The position numbers and the translations under genes are program-made. The notes beneath the pieces were generated by a model. That model ran no database searches. It saw nothing but the letters and a program-made list of their open reading frames with translations, and had not been told where the DNA came from. Source: a bacterium (lineage in GTDB: Bacteria; SZUA-79; Acidulodesulfobacterales; Acidulodesulfobacteraceae). Taken from it: 6,064 nt of DNA. This document shows positions 5,177 to 6,064 of the stretch, in pieces (position 1 is the first letter of the stretch; each line of letters begins with the position of its first letter). Location: the NCBI GenBank assembly GCA_021799935.1, contig JAJYZM010000067.1, positions 1 to 6,064 of the forward strand, read 5' to 3'.

Positions 5177-6000
5177 CTTTTGCCCTCCTCCTTCTGTTTG
5201 CCCCCGCCGTTATTATTAAAATTAAAATCGTCTATTATTTCCCTTGCGACGCTAATATAATCAAGCGCCCCTCTCGAATGAACGTCTATGTATGTCAGCG
5301 GCTTTCTGAGCATGCTTGCGTCTCTGAATCTGGTATCTATATTAATTATACTATTAAAATGCATATCTTTATACTTATTTTTAAAATAATCCAGCGATTT
5401 AAGCGAAGAGTTGGTCCTCCTGTCGAACATCGTAATTAAAAGCCTGTACGTGCATCTAGAATCCAGCGCTTTTTCTATTTTATCTATAGTGGAAAGCAGA
5501 AGTTCGACCCCCCTTACCGATAAAAAATCCGACATTACCGGAATTATTATTTCGTCGCTTGCCGCAACGGCGCTTATAAGAAGAACGCTTAGCGCGGGCG
5601 AAGAATCTATTATAATATAGTCGTAATTATCGTAAAAAAACTTTAATTTCTCTTTGAGTTTTAATCCGCCGCCTTTTGAATTGGACAGTTCGGCTTCTAT
5701 TCTGGCAAGATTGATGTTAGAGGGTATAAGGTCTATACAGCCGCCGTTTTTAAGCCTGTATTTATTAATTACGGCTTCATCGGGATTTAACGAATCGGAT
5801 ACTATTAAATTAGCTACGGAATATTCCAATTTTTCCGGTTCGACGGCGAGATGATTAGTAAGGCTTGCCTGAGGGTCGAGATCGACTAGTAGAACCCTGT
5901 AGCCGAAAATAGACAGGGAACTTCCCAGTGTAATAGCGGTTGTTGTTTTTCCTACGCCGCCTTTCTGGTTTGCCGTCGCAAAAATATACGGAGTTTTCAT
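5173..6000 (-). CDS. ParA/MinD-superfamily ATPase, ParC-like candidate
   Basis: A deviant-Walker ParA ATPase of 275 residues. The Walker A motif is KGGVGKTT (13-20), with the signature lysine K13 and K18. The second motif is VLLVDLDPQAS (36-46, with D40 and D42) and Walker B is YIIIDSSPALS (D132). There is no N-terminal DNA-binding extension, so this is the short ParA type used to position cellular cargo. The C terminus is an Asn/Gly/Lys/Glu-rich tail that also encodes the ribosome site of the next gene. No parB or centromere-like array is visible; the partner gene is a CheW-like protein, which favours a chemotaxis-array positioning role (ParC or PpfA type) over chromosome partition. MinD-like FlhG is less likely, because no FlhF is visible and the N terminus lacks the FlhG activation motif. 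No Shine-Dalgarno sequence stands before the ATG; the start was chosen because the fold begins there. Confidence 0.9.
   Translation of the reverse strand: MKTPYIFATANQKGGVGKTTTAITLGSSLSIFGYRVLLVDLDPQASLTNHLAVEPEKLEYSVANLIVSDSLNPDEAVINKYRLKNGGCIDLIPSNINLARIEAELSNSKGGGLKLKEKLKFFYDNYDYIIIDSSPALSVLLISAVAASDEIIIPVMSDFLSVRGVELLLSTIDKIEKALDSRCTYRLLITMFDRRTNSSLKSLDYFKNKYKDMHFNSIINIDTRFRDASMLRKPLTYIDVHSRGALDYISVAREIIDDFNFNNNGGGKQKEEGKR
5183..5191 (-). promoter_or_regulatory. Strong ribosome binding site of the CheW-like gene, inside the parA tail
   Basis: The minus strand reads GGAGGAGGG about 7 bases before the ATG at 5174-5176. It is the strongest such site in the operon, and other internal junctions show none. 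The sequence is simultaneously coding for the end of the ParA-like protein. Confidence 0.7.
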
Positions 6001-6022
6001 AATGGCTATAAAAGCTCATAAA

Positions 6023-6064
6023 TCATTTTATCATACCTTCTATAAGTTTATGCTCGCCCGTGGT
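6023..6064 (-). CDS. Possible C-terminal tail of an upstream gene (partial)
   Basis: One minus-strand frame is open from the right edge for 13 codons (TTGEHKLIEGMIK) and ends in TGA at 6023-6025, 22 bases before parA starts. The close spacing and co-orientation fit an upstream operon member, and would explain why no promoter is seen before parA. The piece is too short to identify, and a chance open stretch is quite possible. Confidence 0.35.
   Translation of the reverse strand, partial: TTGEHKLIEGMIK

Noticed and set aside
5411..5854. Plus-strand frames opposite the ParA-like gene
   Set aside because: They are shadows of a gene whose ATPase motifs are intact on the other strand.
5173..6000. 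FlhG (flagellar number regulator) as identity of the ParA-like protein
   Set aside because: There is no N-terminal FlhF-activating motif and no MinD-type C-terminal amphipathic helix; the tail is hydrophilic and the neighbour is CheW-like.

Overview
The window is part of a flagellar and motility locus from a motile bacterium with flagellar rod genes, moderately AT-rich coding sequence and sigma-54 control of a rod operon. A sigma-54 flagellar hierarchy, a free-standing FlhB C-terminal protein and a DsrE-family protein would suit a Desulfobacterota ('deltaproteobacterial') or related sulfur-cycle lineage. That assignment is an inference; nothing here fixes the taxon.

Left part, minus strand (1-1726): a perfectly spaced sigma-54 -24/-12 promoter (1711-1726) precedes flgF, followed by flgG, which runs off the left edge. 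These encode proximal and distal rod proteins. The 350-base gap between them holds three copies of an interspersed palindrome (ATTCCCGC, 4 bases, GCGGGAAT) set 58 bases apart, beside other small inverted repeats.

Middle, plus strand (1884-2951): a two-gene unit reads divergently from flgF. The first gene is a 98-residue DsrE-like protein with a CxxxC pair. It has a sigma-70-like promoter so close that the message may be leaderless. The second is a YcgR-type PilZ protein with intact c-di-GMP-binding motifs. This unit converges with, and overlaps by 20 bases, the operon to its right.

Right part, minus strand (6064 down to 2932): a tightly packed operon in the order parA-like, cheW-like with a long N-terminal extension, a 96-residue Lys/Glu-rich protein, a FliK-like protein, and a small FlhB C-terminal-domain protein. 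Two junctions are 4-base ATGA overlaps, one is a 14-base overlap and one is a 10-base gap. A 13-codon tail of a further upstream gene may enter at the right edge. The ParA/CheW pair resembles the ParC/ParP logic for placing chemotaxis arrays at cell poles. The FliK-like/FlhB-like pair resembles the hook-length and export-specificity switch. The window therefore combines flagellar rod assembly, export switching, chemosensory array positioning and c-di-GMP braking.

I see no tRNA, rRNA, CRISPR array, transposase or convincing rho-independent terminator.
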